Assembly (NCBI GenBank): GCA_963798195.1
Contig: CAWCSF010000005.1
Span: 62,001-126,000, forward strand
Origin: CAVSRC01 sp963798195
GTDB taxonomy: Bacteria > Pseudomonadota > Alphaproteobacteria > Rhizobiales > Kaistiaceae
Reading direction: 5' to 3'
DNA length: 64,000 nt
In this document: piece after piece, positions 30,005-38,693 of the stretch
Position numbering within the stretch: position 1 is the stretch's first letter
Layout of the letters: the number at the start of each line of letters is the position of its first letter
Position numbers and translations under genes: made by a program
Notes under the pieces: generated by a model
What the model was told of the DNA's origin: nothing
Database searches by the model: none
Seen by the model: only the letters and a program-made list of their open reading frames with translations

Positions 30005-31077
30005 GCCGCGCCTTCGGCCGCAAGCAGGCTCGCCTGATGCTCCGTGGTCAGTGCGTCGATCACCTCGTCCAGCGCCTCGCCGTTCAGCACCTGGTCGAGC
30101 TTGTAGAGCGTCAGGTTGATGCGGTGATCGGTAACCCGGCCCTGGGGGAAATTGTAGGTGCGGATGCGCTCCGAGCGGTCGCCGCTGCCCACCTGTCCCC
30201 GGCGTGCAGCGGAGCGCTCGTTGTCGGCCTTCTGCCGCTCCTCGTCATACAGGCGCGCCGCCAGCATCTGCATGGCGTGCGAACGGTTCTGGTGCTGCGA
30301 TCGGCCGGTTGAGATGACCACGATACCGCTCGGAACGTGCGTGATGCGGACGGCGGAGTCGGTGGTGTTGGCATGCTGGCCGCCCGCGCTCGACGCCCGC
30401 ATGGTGTCGACACGGATTTCCTCGGGGCGGATCTTCACGTCGACGTCTTCCGCCTCCGGTAATACGGCCACCGTCGCCGCCGATGTGTGTATGCGCCCGC
30501 TCGCCTCGGTTTCCGGCACGCGCTGCACCCGGTGTACGCCCGACTCAAACTTCAGTCGCGCGAACACGCCCCTGCCAGACACGCTGGCGATGATTTCCTT
30601 GTAGCCACCATGCTCACCCTGGCTCTCCTCGAGCACCTCGACCTTCCAGCGATGCAGGTCGGCGTAACGCTGGTACATGCGGAAGAGGTCGCCGGCAAAG
30701 AGCGCCGCCTCGTCGCCGCCGGTGCCGGCGCGGATTTCGAGGATCGCGTTCTTCTCGTCGGCTTCGTCCTTTGGCAGGAGGAGGAGCCTGACCTTCTCGG
30801 CGAGTTCGGCGATGCGCTCATCCAGCTGGTCGGTTTCGTCCTCGGCAAGCGCCGCCATTTCCGGATCCTTGAGGAGCGCCTCCAGTCCCCTGCGCTCGGC
30901 CTCGGCCGCTTCAAGCGCGCTCACCGCGGTGTGGACCGGCTCAAGCTCGGCGCGCTCGCGGCTGAGCTTGACCAGCGTCTCGCCATCGATCGGCCGCGAC
31001 AGACGGTCGTCGATCTCCGCCATGCGAGCGGAGACGGCGCTGATCTTTTCCCGGGGAAGTGAGATGATGGCTGGCAT
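30001..31077 (-). CDS. prfA: Peptide chain release factor 1
   Basis: Recognises UAA and UAG and triggers release of the finished peptide. The GGQ loop is intact in SSAGGQHANTTDSAVRITH. The stop-codon recognition tripeptide reads PET (VPETEASGRIHTSAA), a PxT form consistent with RF1 rather than RF2 (SPF). The 358-residue length is standard. It follows ptsP by 40 bases and overlaps prmC by four. In E. coli prfA is followed by prmC; here the unit also includes lysC and ptsP upstream. Confidence 0.96.
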   Translation of the reverse strand: MPAIISLPREKISAVSARMAEIDDRLSRPIDGETLVKLSRERAELEPVHTAVSALEAAEAERRGLEALLKDPEMAALAEDETDQLDERIAELAEKVRLLLLPKDEADEKNAILEIRAGTGGDEAALFAGDLFRMYQRYADLHRWKVEVLEESQGEHGGYKEIIASVSGRGVFARLKFESGVHRVQRVPETEASGRIHTSAATVAVLPEAEDVDVKIRPEEIRVDTMRASSAGGQHANTTDSAVRITHVPSGIVVISTGRSQHQNRSHAMQMLAARLYDEERQKADNERSAARRGQVGSGDRSERIRTYNFPQGRVTDHRINLTLYKLDQVLNGEALDEVIDALTTEHQASLLAAEGAA

Positions 31078-31117
31078 GTTGGGATCGTATCACGACAAAC
31101 GGCGGGACTACCCTCCG

Positions 31118-33391
31118 CTAGTGCGGGATGCCTTCCGCTTCGGCAAAAGCGAGCAGCGCCCGGTGCAGGCCGTCGCCGGGTGATTCATCGTCAAGCAACG
31201 CGTCCAGCTTGTGTTTCAGCTTGGCGGCATCGAGGGCGAGCACCATCGCCTTGACCGGCCCAACGGCCGCAGCAGACATGGACAACGAGCGGTAACCGAC
31301 CCCGACAAGCGCCATGGCACCCAGCGGATTGCCGGCGAGTTCACCGCAGAGCGTCACCGGAATGCGGCCTTCTGCTGCCCGCACGATCGACCGCAGCGCC
31401 CGCAGGAACGCCCGCGACAGCGGATCGAAGCGTCCGGCAACACGCATGTTGCCGCGGTCGCTCGCGGTCATGAACTGCAGCAGATCGTTCGAGCCGACCG
31501 AAATGAAATCGACCACCCGCGTGATGGAATCGAGCTGCCAGAGCATGGACGGCACCTCGATCATGGCGCCGAGCAACAGCTTGTCCGGCACCTTGTGGCC
31601 GTGGCGGCGAAAATGCGCCAATTCACGGTCGATCAGCGCGCGCGTCTGCGTAACCTCTTCCAGCGCCGTCACCATCGGCAACATGATGCGAAGCTCGCGC
31701 CCGGCGGAAACTGCGGCATGCATCAGCGCCCTGATCTGCAAGCGCAGCAGGCCAGGCCTGTCGAGGCCAAGGCGGATGGCCCGCCAGCCCATCGCCGGGT
31801 TCTCCTCATTCGCGGTCGCGAGATAGGGCAGCACCTTGTCGCCGCCGATATCGAGCGTGCGGAAGGTGACCGGATTGTCGCCGGCTGCCTTGATGACCTC
31901 GGCGTAGAGGGTCCGCTGTTCGCCCATCTTCGGCATGGTGGCGGCGATCATGAATTGCAGTTCGGTGCGGAACAGCCCGATGCCTTCCGCCCCGGATTCC
32001 AAGAGATGCGGCAGGTCGACAAGCAGCCCAGCGTTCATCAGCAACTTGATGCGCTGCCCGTCCCGGGTGATCGCCGGCTTGTCGCGGAGCAGCCGGTACT
32101 GCTCCTGCCGCCTGGCGCGAAAGCGGACCTTCTCTGCGTAGGCCGACTCGACGTCCGCATTAGGGCGGAGATGCACCTCGCCGACGAGCCCATCGACGAT
32201 GATCGCATCGCCGTTCTCGACGAGCGCTACGACGTTGCCGGCGCGGCCAACCGTGGCAATGCCGAGCGCACGCGCCACGATGGTGACGTGACTGGTCGGT
32301 CCGCCCTCTTCCAGAACGAGACCTCGGATGTGATCGCGGTTGTAATCGAGCAGTTCGGCAGCGCCCATGTTGCGCGCAACGATGATCGCATCCTTGGGAA
32401 GTTCTTCGCCACCGGACCCGTGCGGCTTGTTCATCAGCACGCGCAGCAACCGGTTGGTCAGGTCGTCGAAATCGTGCAGCCGGTCGCGCAGGAACGGCGT
32501 GGTCTGGCGCTGCAGTCGCGCACGCATGTCGCTCTGCACCTTCTCGACCGCCGCCTCGGCCGACAGGCCATTACGGATCGCCTCGTGCATGCGCCTGACC
32601 CAGCCGCGGTCGTGGGCGAACATGCGGTAGGCCTCGAGCACGTCGCGGTGCTCACCGGCCGGCGCGATATCGTCGCGGGACAGCATGTCGTCGACGAAGA
32701 GCCGCAGGCTGGCGATCGCCTCGTCGAGACGCCGTGATTCCTGCTCGACATCCTCGCCTATGAGCGCCGTCACCACGACACGCGGCTCGTGCAGCACGGC
32801 GTGGCCGAGGCCAACGCCTTCGCACAGACCCAGGCCACTGACCATGATCGGCCGCTTGAGATCGAGCGAGGTACCGGGACGGCTGAGCCCCGACAACTCG
32901 CCCACGGCGATCATCTCCGCGAGCACCATCGCCGTCGTCTGAAGCGCCTCGACCTCTTCGTCCTGATAGGCCCGGTGCGCCTGGTTCTGCACCACGAGGA
33001 CGCCGAGTGTTCCGCCGGCGCGCAGAACCGGCACGCCGAGGAACGAATTGTAAATTTCTTCCCCGGTTTCCGGCAGGTACCTGAAGGCCGGATGGGTGCG
33101 CGCGTTGGGCAGGTTCAGCGGGCGGGCCTGCTCCGCGATGGTGCCGACGAGACCCTGCCCGATGCGCAGCGAGGCGTGGTGGACCGCTTCCCGCTTCAGA
33201 CCTTCCGTGGCGTAGAGTTCCAGGACGCCGTCGGAATGCAGGACATAGACCGAGCAAACCTCGGCCACCATATTGGCCGCGATCTGTGTCACGATCTTAT
33301 CGAGCCGGGCTTGCGCGCTGATCGGCTCCGCCATGATTTCACGCAGGCGGCGGAGCAGGACGCGCGGCCCAGCGGGTGGACCCCGCATCAT
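31118..33391 (-). CDS. ptsP: Phosphoenolpyruvate--protein phosphotransferase PtsP (EI-Ntr)
   Basis: First enzyme of the nitrogen-related phosphotransferase chain, passing phosphate from PEP to NPr and then EIIA-Ntr, a regulatory cascade. A GAF domain occupies about residues 25-165, sensing nitrogen status (glutamine in other proteobacteria). The enzyme I part follows, with the phosphorylated His in EEGGPTSHVTIVARALG, the PEP-binding GLFRTELQFM region and the Cys in IPVTLCGELAGNP. At 757 residues it has the family length. It is the second gene after lysC, with a 73-base gap, an order common in Hyphomicrobiales. Confidence 0.95.
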   Translation of the reverse strand: MMRGPPAGPRVLLRRLREIMAEPISAQARLDKIVTQIAANMVAEVCSVYVLHSDGVLELYATEGLKREAVHHASLRIGQGLVGTIAEQARPLNLPNARTHPAFRYLPETGEEIYNSFLGVPVLRAGGTLGVLVVQNQAHRAYQDEEVEALQTTAMVLAEMIAVGELSGLSRPGTSLDLKRPIMVSGLGLCEGVGLGHAVLHEPRVVVTALIGEDVEQESRRLDEAIASLRLFVDDMLSRDDIAPAGEHRDVLEAYRMFAHDRGWVRRMHEAIRNGLSAEAAVEKVQSDMRARLQRQTTPFLRDRLHDFDDLTNRLLRVLMNKPHGSGGEELPKDAIIVARNMGAAELLDYNRDHIRGLVLEEGGPTSHVTIVARALGIATVGRAGNVVALVENGDAIIVDGLVGEVHLRPNADVESAYAEKVRFRARRQEQYRLLRDKPAITRDGQRIKLLMNAGLLVDLPHLLESGAEGIGLFRTELQFMIAATMPKMGEQRTLYAEVIKAAGDNPVTFRTLDIGGDKVLPYLATANEENPAMGWRAIRLGLDRPGLLRLQIRALMHAAVSAGRELRIMLPMVTALEEVTQTRALIDRELAHFRRHGHKVPDKLLLGAMIEVPSMLWQLDSITRVVDFISVGSNDLLQFMTASDRGNMRVAGRFDPLSRAFLRALRSIVRAAEGRIPVTLCGELAGNPLGAMALVGVGYRSLSMSAAAVGPVKAMVLALDAAKLKHKLDALLDDESPGDGLHRALLAFAEAEGIPH

Positions 33392-33464
33392 CCGCTATCC
33401 TCGGGTCGTCTCGGCCACGTTTGTGGGGCGGTCCGGCCGATCCCGGCGCACCCGAATGCGCCGG

Positions 33465-34718
33465 TCAGTTATTGTCGAGCCCGTATAGCGAATGCAAAGT
33501 CCGTACCGCAAGCTCGGTGTAGGGCGCGTCGATCAATACGGATATCTTGATTTCGGAGGTCGTGATCGCCCGGATGTTGATGCCCCGGCCGGCCAGGGCC
33601 TGGAAACACTCCGCGGCAACGCCGGCATGGCTGCGCATGCCGATGCCGATGACCGATATCTTGGCAACGTCGGTGGAACCCTGGATGACCTGATAGCCGA
33701 TGGCGGCCCGGGCATCCTCCAGCACCTTGCGCGCACGATCGTAATCGGCGGTTGGCACGGTGAAGGTGAGGTCGGTCAGCGTGCCGTCCTCCGACACATT
33801 CTGCACGATCATGTCGACGTTGATGTTGGCGCGCGCGAGCGGCCCAAAGACGCCGGCCGCGATGCCCGGCTTGTCGGCCACCCGCCTGAGCGAAATCTGG
33901 GCCTCGTCCTTGGAATAGGCGATGCCGCTGACAACCTGCTTTTCCACGATTTCGTCCTCGTCGCAGATGAGTGTGCCGGGAGGGCTATTGGCGTTGATGA
34001 GTTCCGGGGATTCCGGATCGTCGAAACTGGAGCGCACGAACGTCCGCACGCCATGCACCATGGCGAGCTCGACCGAGCGAACCTGAAGGACCTTGGCGCC
34101 GAGCGAGGCCATCTCCAGCATCTCTTCGTAGGAGATGCGCGCCATCCGCCGCGCCTTGGGCACGATGCGCGGGTCGGTGGTATAGACGCCGTCGACATCC
34201 GTGTAGATGTCGCAGCGATCGGCGCCGAGCGCCGCGGCGAGCGCCACGGCGCTGGTGTCGGACCCGCCGCGGCCGAGCGTCGCCACGCGATTGTCCGGCG
34301 CGATGCCCTGGAACCCGGAAACCACCGCGACCTGCCCCTGCTCCAGCCGCTCAGCGAGCCGCGCGCCGTCGATATCGACGATGCGCGCCGCGCCATGGGC
34401 GGTATCGGTGCGGATCGGGATCTGCCACCCCTGCCAGGAGCGCGCGTTGACGCCTATTTCCTGGAGCGCGATGGCAACCAGGCCGGACGTGATCTGCTCA
34501 CCGGCGGCAACGACGGTGTCGTATTCGCGGGCGTCATGCAGACGTGACGCCTCGCGCGTCCATCCGACAAGCTGGTTCGTGGTGCCGGCCATGGCCGAGA
34601 CCACCACCGCAACCTGATGGCCGGCGTCGACCTCACGCTTCACGTGCCGGGCGACGTTCATGATTCGCGGGATGTCGGCGAGCGACGTGCCGCCGAACTT
34701 CATGACCAGACGCGCCAT
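33465..34718 (-). CDS. lysC: Aspartate kinase
   Basis: Phosphorylates aspartate, the first step toward lysine, threonine, methionine and diaminopimelate. The kinase domain (about 1-245) starts VMKFGGTSLADIPRI and contains GRGGSDTSAVALAAALGADR. Two ACT domains follow (about 265-417; VSEDGTLTDLTFTVP and SVIGIGMRSHAGVAAECFQA), which mediate feedback inhibition. At 417 residues it is a monofunctional class. The gene starts 107 bases from divergent ubiG, where both promoters should lie, and heads lysC-ptsP-prfA-prmC. Confidence 0.96.
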   Translation of the reverse strand: MARLVMKFGGTSLADIPRIMNVARHVKREVDAGHQVAVVVSAMAGTTNQLVGWTREASRLHDAREYDTVVAAGEQITSGLVAIALQEIGVNARSWQGWQIPIRTDTAHGAARIVDIDGARLAERLEQGQVAVVSGFQGIAPDNRVATLGRGGSDTSAVALAAALGADRCDIYTDVDGVYTTDPRIVPKARRMARISYEEMLEMASLGAKVLQVRSVELAMVHGVRTFVRSSFDDPESPELINANSPPGTLICDEDEIVEKQVVSGIAYSKDEAQISLRRVADKPGIAAGVFGPLARANINVDMIVQNVSEDGTLTDLTFTVPTADYDRARKVLEDARAAIGYQVIQGSTDVAKISVIGIGMRSHAGVAAECFQALAGRGINIRAITTSEIKISVLIDAPYTELAVRTLHSLYGLDNN

Positions 34719-34825
34719 TGTTCTCCCGCCGCCGGTTCCCTGCCCCGGCCCTTCAAAAAGCGCGCTTTCATAGCGAGTTGGCCTGACTGTCGCAACGGGC
34801 GAGCCACTCCGCTACAGTCCGCGCC

Positions 34826-35575
34826 ATGAATCCGCCCGCGGCCTCCACCATCGATCCCGACGAGATCGCCCGGTTTTCCGCCATGGCCGCCAAATGGTGG
34901 AACCCGGACGGGCCGATGCGCCCGCTGCACCGGCTGAACCCGCTCCGCCTGTCGTGGATCAAGGAGCGCATCTGCGCCGGGTTCGGCCGTGAGGTTAAGT
35001 CGGCAACGGCGCTGGCGGGGCTCCGGGTGCTCGATGTCGGCTGTGGGGCCGGCCTCGCGACGGAACCGCTGGCCCGGATGGGCGCGGATGTCGTCGGGAT
35101 CGACCCATCCGGCGAGAACATCGCCGCGGCCAGGCTTCACGCCGCCGAGGGTGGCCTCGCCATCGATTATCGCGCGACAACTGCCGAAGACCTCGCGGCG
35201 GCCGGCGAAAGCTTCGACGCGGTTCTGGCGCTGGAGGTGGTCGAGCACGTCACCGACGTTCCGGCCTTCGTCGCAACTTGCGGCGCTCTGGTGAAGCCCG
35301 GCGGGCTGATGATCGCCTCCACCATCAATCGCACGATGAAGGCGTACATGCTGGCGATCGTGGGGGTGGAATACGTGCTGCGTTGGCTGCCGCGCGGGAC
35401 GCACACCTACGACAAGCTGGTGACGCCGAACGAACTGCGAGAGGCTTTTGGCGGCGCCGGACTGACGCCAGCAGATGAAACCGGCGTCATGTACGTGCCG
35501 GTGGTCGACAATTTCAGGCTGACGCGCGACATGGATGTGAACTACATGATGGCAGCGCAGAAAGACGGCGGGTAA
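34826..35575 (+). CDS. ubiG: Ubiquinone biosynthesis O-methyltransferase
   Basis: A 249-residue SAM-dependent enzyme methylating both O-positions during ubiquinone synthesis (bifunctional 2-polyprenyl-6-hydroxyphenol methylase / 3-demethylubiquinol methyltransferase). Family signatures are FSAMAAKWWNPDGPMRPLH near the N-terminus, SAM-binding VLDVGCGAGLATEPLARMG, and ALEVVEHVTD. It acts with the membrane-associated ubiquinone complex. It is divergent from lysC and followed after nine bases by a carbonic anhydrase gene. Confidence 0.95.
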   Translation: MNPPAASTIDPDEIARFSAMAAKWWNPDGPMRPLHRLNPLRLSWIKERICAGFGREVKSATALAGLRVLDVGCGAGLATEPLARMGADVVGIDPSGENIAAARLHAAEGGLAIDYRATTAEDLAAAGESFDAVLALEVVEHVTDVPAFVATCGALVKPGGLMIASTINRTMKAYMLAIVGVEYVLRWLPRGTHTYDKLVTPNELREAFGGAGLTPADETGVMYVPVVDNFRLTRDMDVNYMMAAQKDGG

Positions 35576-35584
35576 CGGACAGGC

Positions 35585-36202
35585 ATGCTCGACAATCTGA
35601 AGGCAAATAACCGGGCCTGGGCGGAGCGCAAGGTCTCCACCGATGCGGGATTTTTCCAGCGGCTGGAGGCGCAGCAGGCACCGAAATATCTCTGGATCGG
35701 CTGCTCCGACAGCCGGGTTCCGGCGAACGAGATCGTCGACCTCGATCCCGGCGAGCTCTTCGTGCATCGCAACGTCGCCAATCTCGCGCCGCCCCAGGAT
35801 GCGAATTACCTGTCGGTGCTGCAGTTCGCCGTCGACGTTATCAAGGTCGAGCACATCATCGTCGTCGGCCATTATGGATGCGGCGGGGTCGCGGCGGCGG
35901 TCGACGGCCAGCGGCGCGGGCTCGTCGACCATTGGCTTCACCCTATCCGCGAGGTGTTCCACGACCACCGTCACGAGCTGGAGGGAATTCCGAACCAGCA
36001 CGAACGGCTCGACCGTCTGTGCGAACTCAACGTCATCCGGCAGGTGCGCAACGTCGCCTCGGACGTTTTCGTCCACGAGGCATGGGCGCGCGGACAGGCG
36101 CTCAGCGTCCACGGCTGGGTGTACGCGCTGCATGACGGGCTGGTGCAGGACCTCAACGTGACGGTGAGCCGTCCCGACGAGGCGGAGTTGCTAAAGGTCT
36201 AG
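35585..36202 (+). CDS. Beta-class carbonic anhydrase
   Basis: Catalyses reversible CO2 hydration, supplying bicarbonate to carboxylases. The zinc ligands are visible: Cys and the Asp/Arg dyad in IGCSDSRVPANEI, then His and Cys in VVGHYGCGGV. The 205-residue length and NRAWAERKVSTDAGFFQRL N-terminus match the Can/CynT group. It is nine bases downstream of ubiG. Its TAG stop shares the tetranucleotide CTAG with the stop of the convergent DUF1178 gene. Confidence 0.95.
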   Translation: MLDNLKANNRAWAERKVSTDAGFFQRLEAQQAPKYLWIGCSDSRVPANEIVDLDPGELFVHRNVANLAPPQDANYLSVLQFAVDVIKVEHIIVVGHYGCGGVAAAVDGQRRGLVDHWLHPIREVFHDHRHELEGIPNQHERLDRLCELNVIRQVRNVASDVFVHEAWARGQALSVHGWVYALHDGLVQDLNVTVSRPDEAELLKV

Positions 36203-36648
36203 TTCCGGTCCTCGGGAAGCGGCGGCAGAGGCAGGAAACCGATGCCCTCGTCGGCAAGGCCCTTGGCCTCCTCGGCCGTCGCCTCGCCATAGATTCCGCG
36301 CGGCTCGACCTCGTCGTAGTGGATCTTGCGTGCCTCTTCGGCGAAGCGACCGCCGACATAGTCAGCCGTTTCGGTGACCTTCTTGCGCAGCGCCACCATC
36401 GCTTCGCGCAGGGCCACCTGGCGCGGATCGGGCGCCGCGGCCAGCGTCACCTTCTCATCGGAGACGGATTTGCCCTTCTTCTTGGTGCCACTGACGGCCG
36501 GCGCCATCAGCGCCTTCTCGACCTTTGTCTCGCCGCAGGTCGGGCACGCCGCCTCGCCAGCGGCAACGGCGCGATCGAAGTCGGCGCTTGAGCGGAACCA
36601 GATTTCGAATTCGTGCTCGCGCTTGCACCGAAGCGTGTAGCGGATCAT
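36199..36648 (-). CDS. DUF1178 family protein
   Basis: A 149-residue protein. The N-terminal zinc-ribbon-like segment IRYTLRCKREHEFEIWFRSS carries one Cys and CPTCGETKVEKALMAPAVS the CxxC pair. The conserved C-terminal half ends DEVEPRGIYGEATAEEAKGL. Function is unknown. ATG 36648 overlaps the nitrilase stop by four bases and gives the conserved start; the open frame further upstream lies inside the nitrilase gene. It is last in grxC-nitrilase-DUF1178, a cluster usual in alphaproteobacteria. Confidence 0.88.
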   Translation of the reverse strand: MIRYTLRCKREHEFEIWFRSSADFDRAVAAGEAACPTCGETKVEKALMAPAVSGTKKKGKSVSDEKVTLAAAPDPRQVALREAMVALRKKVTETADYVGGRFAEEARKIHYDEVEPRGIYGEATAEEAKGLADEGIGFLPLPPLPEDRN

Positions 36649-37502
36649 CCGGACACCGATCTGAGCTGCGGCGCCACGGCCGCTGGCGGCGCAAAAGCGC
36701 GGTCGTTGGCCAGCGCCGGGATGCGTTCTCGTGCGGTCGCACTCGCGGCGGGGTCGATCTCGGCAAAGATCACGCCTGGCTCGCGCCCGGCTTCGGCGAC
36801 GACCTTGCCCCACGGATCGACGATCATCGAATGGCCGTAGGTCTCGCGGCCATCCTCATGGGAACCACCCTGCGCGGCAGCGATCACCCACGCGCCCGTC
36901 TCGATCGCCCGCGCGCGGACCAGCACATGCCAATGTGCCTCGCCGGTCGTGCGCGTGAACGCGGCCGGCACAGCGATGACCTCGGCGCCCGCCTTGGCGA
37001 GTGCGCGATAGAGTTGCGGGAAGCGAACATCGTAGCAGACCGTGAGGCCGAGCTTCGCCCATGGCAGGTCAGCGACCACCGCGGTACTGCCCGGCCGGTA
37101 AAGCCGCGACTCGCGGTAGCTCTCGCCACCCGCGAGATCGACGTCGAACATGTGGATCTTGTCGTAGGTCGCGGCGACCGCGCCGTCGGGCCCGATCAGG
37201 AAGCCGCGATTGGCGACGCCATCCTCGCCGAGTTTGATCGCCATCGAGCCGATGTGGAGGGTGATGCCGAGTTCCTTCGCCAGCGCACGGAAGCGCTTCA
37301 GCGACGGGTCGCTGGCCTCCGGCGAGATCGCCGCGAGGAGCCGCGCCTTCTCCCGGTCGAGGATGGTCGTCATCTCCGGCGTCAGCACGTAGGTCGCGCC
37401 TCCGGCCGCCGCTTCCCGGATCATCGCTTCTGCCGCGGCAACGTTCGCCGCGACCGAGATGCCGGTGCGCATCTGCACCGCGGCTGCCTTGAACGTTGTC
37501 AT
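36645..37502 (-). CDS. Carbon-nitrogen hydrolase (Nit-type amidase)
   Basis: A 285-residue nitrilase-superfamily enzyme. The Glu-Lys-Cys triad is visible: Glu in VLTPEMT, Lys in YDKIHMFDVDL, Cys in LGLTVCYDVRFPQLYRAL. The subgroup resembles Nit1/Nit2, which hydrolyse deaminated glutathione or omega-amides (metabolite repair). The neighbouring glutaredoxin gene fits a glutathione-related role, though that is inference. Its start overlaps the grxC stop by four bases, and its stop overlaps the DUF1178 start. Confidence 0.9.
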   Translation of the reverse strand: MTTFKAAAVQMRTGISVAANVAAAEAMIREAAAGGATYVLTPEMTTILDREKARLLAAISPEASDPSLKRFRALAKELGITLHIGSMAIKLGEDGVANRGFLIGPDGAVAATYDKIHMFDVDLAGGESYRESRLYRPGSTAVVADLPWAKLGLTVCYDVRFPQLYRALAKAGAEVIAVPAAFTRTTGEAHWHVLVRARAIETGAWVIAAAQGGSHEDGRETYGHSMIVDPWGKVVAEAGREPGVIFAEIDPAASATARERIPALANDRAFAPPAAVAPQLRSVSG

Positions 37503-37771
37503 GCGGCGTCCTTACCGTTGGCCAGCGCCCGGTCCAGCGCGCCACTGCCATCCCATTGCGCCAGTTCGCGGTATCCACCGACGTGCGTATCGCCGACGAA
37601 GATTTGCGGAAAGGTATATCCGCCGTTTGCCCGCTGGATCATCTCGTTACGCACCTCGGGCCGGCCGGTTGCGTCGTGCTCGGTATACGGCACGCCTTTG
37701 CCATCCAGCAGCCGTTTGGCAAGGGAGCAGAACCCGCAAAATTGCCGGGTGTAGATGACGACTGGTGGCAT
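37499..37771 (-). CDS. grxC: Glutaredoxin 3
   Basis: A 90-residue cytosolic thiol oxidoreductase. The active site reads YTRQFCGFCSLAKRLL, so the dithiol is CGFC instead of the usual CPYC. The cis-Pro is in YTFPQIFVG and the glutathione-binding GG in THVGGYREL. It reduces protein disulfides and glutathione mixed disulfides. It heads the grxC-nitrilase-DUF1178 operon, 44 bases downstream of the comF stop. Confidence 0.93.
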   Translation of the reverse strand: MPPVVIYTRQFCGFCSLAKRLLDGKGVPYTEHDATGRPEVRNEMIQRANGGYTFPQIFVGDTHVGGYRELAQWDGSGALDRALANGKDAA

Positions 37772-37815
37772 GGACGAAAGCCTCTGAAACGGCTGTTGTA
37801 ACGTTCATATGGGGT

Positions 37816-38610
37816 TCAAACGGCATTCTTGACAACCCGGGCGAAGATCAACACGTCGACGGCTGTCGCCCCCGCCCGCAACAAGGCCCGCGTCGCCGCC
37901 CGCACCGTCGCTCCGGTGGTATACACATCGTCGACCAGAAGAACGCGCCGTCCGGCGACCATCGGCTTCTGCTCCAGGGGAACGCGAAAGGCGCCCCGAA
38001 CGTTCCGGTCGCGCTCGTCGGCGGTTAGCCCGACCTGCTGTACCGTTGGGCGGATGCGTGCAAGGGCGCTGCTGCCGAGCACCTTGCCGGCACGCTCGGC
38101 AACGGTCCTGGCGAGCAACGCCGACTGGTTGAAACGCCGCGACCACAGCCGCCGCCGATGCAGCGGCACCGGCACGACAAGCTCGGCTTCAGCGAGGACC
38201 TCAGCACCGGATCGCACCATCCAGCCGGCCATCCACCGCGCCAGTTCCAGCCGGTCGCGATACTTGAGCCCATGTACCAGTTGCCGCGCCACGTCGTCGA
38301 AGACGGCGACGGCACGGCAGCGGTCGAACGGCGGCGGATCGGCGATCGCCTCCGCCGAAAGTGCGCCGGCACCCAGATCGTAGGAGAACGGCACGCCGAG
38401 ACGCGCGCAGTAAGGGCGCTCGATCAGCTTAAGCCGCGACCAGCAGCCGGAGCAGAGGGTTCCCATGTCGGAGACAGGCGCGCGGCATGCCAGACATTGG
38501 GGCGGCAGCACGACATCGACGAGCCAGCGCGCCGTCGACGCAACGCCCGAGCGGAGCCGCCCGGATCGCGGCTCGGCTGTATCGACAAGGCTATCGCCAC
38601 CCATCCCCAT
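37816..38610 (-). CDS. comF: ComF family protein (phosphoribosyltransferase fold)
   Basis: A 264-residue protein. An N-terminal zinc-ribbon region (PPQCLACRAPV, LCSGCWSRL) precedes a type I phosphoribosyltransferase domain with the PRPP loop VLLVDDVYTTGATVRAATRAL. ComF proteins assist DNA uptake and transformation in some bacteria and recombination in others; here, alone, the role is open. It is divergent from the methyltransferase gene and upstream of grxC. Confidence 0.9.
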   Translation of the reverse strand: MGMGGDSLVDTAEPRSGRLRSGVASTARWLVDVVLPPQCLACRAPVSDMGTLCSGCWSRLKLIERPYCARLGVPFSYDLGAGALSAEAIADPPPFDRCRAVAVFDDVARQLVHGLKYRDRLELARWMAGWMVRSGAEVLAEAELVVPVPLHRRRLWSRRFNQSALLARTVAERAGKVLGSSALARIRPTVQQVGLTADERDRNVRGAFRVPLEQKPMVAGRRVLLVDDVYTTGATVRAATRALLRAGATAVDVLIFARVVKNAV

Positions 38611-38693
38611 TTGAACCTGAGTTTAGCGCCGTCGGCAGGGTGACGCCATGACCCGCTTTGACGGAAGTGACGCACCGCCCCATAACCCAGCGC

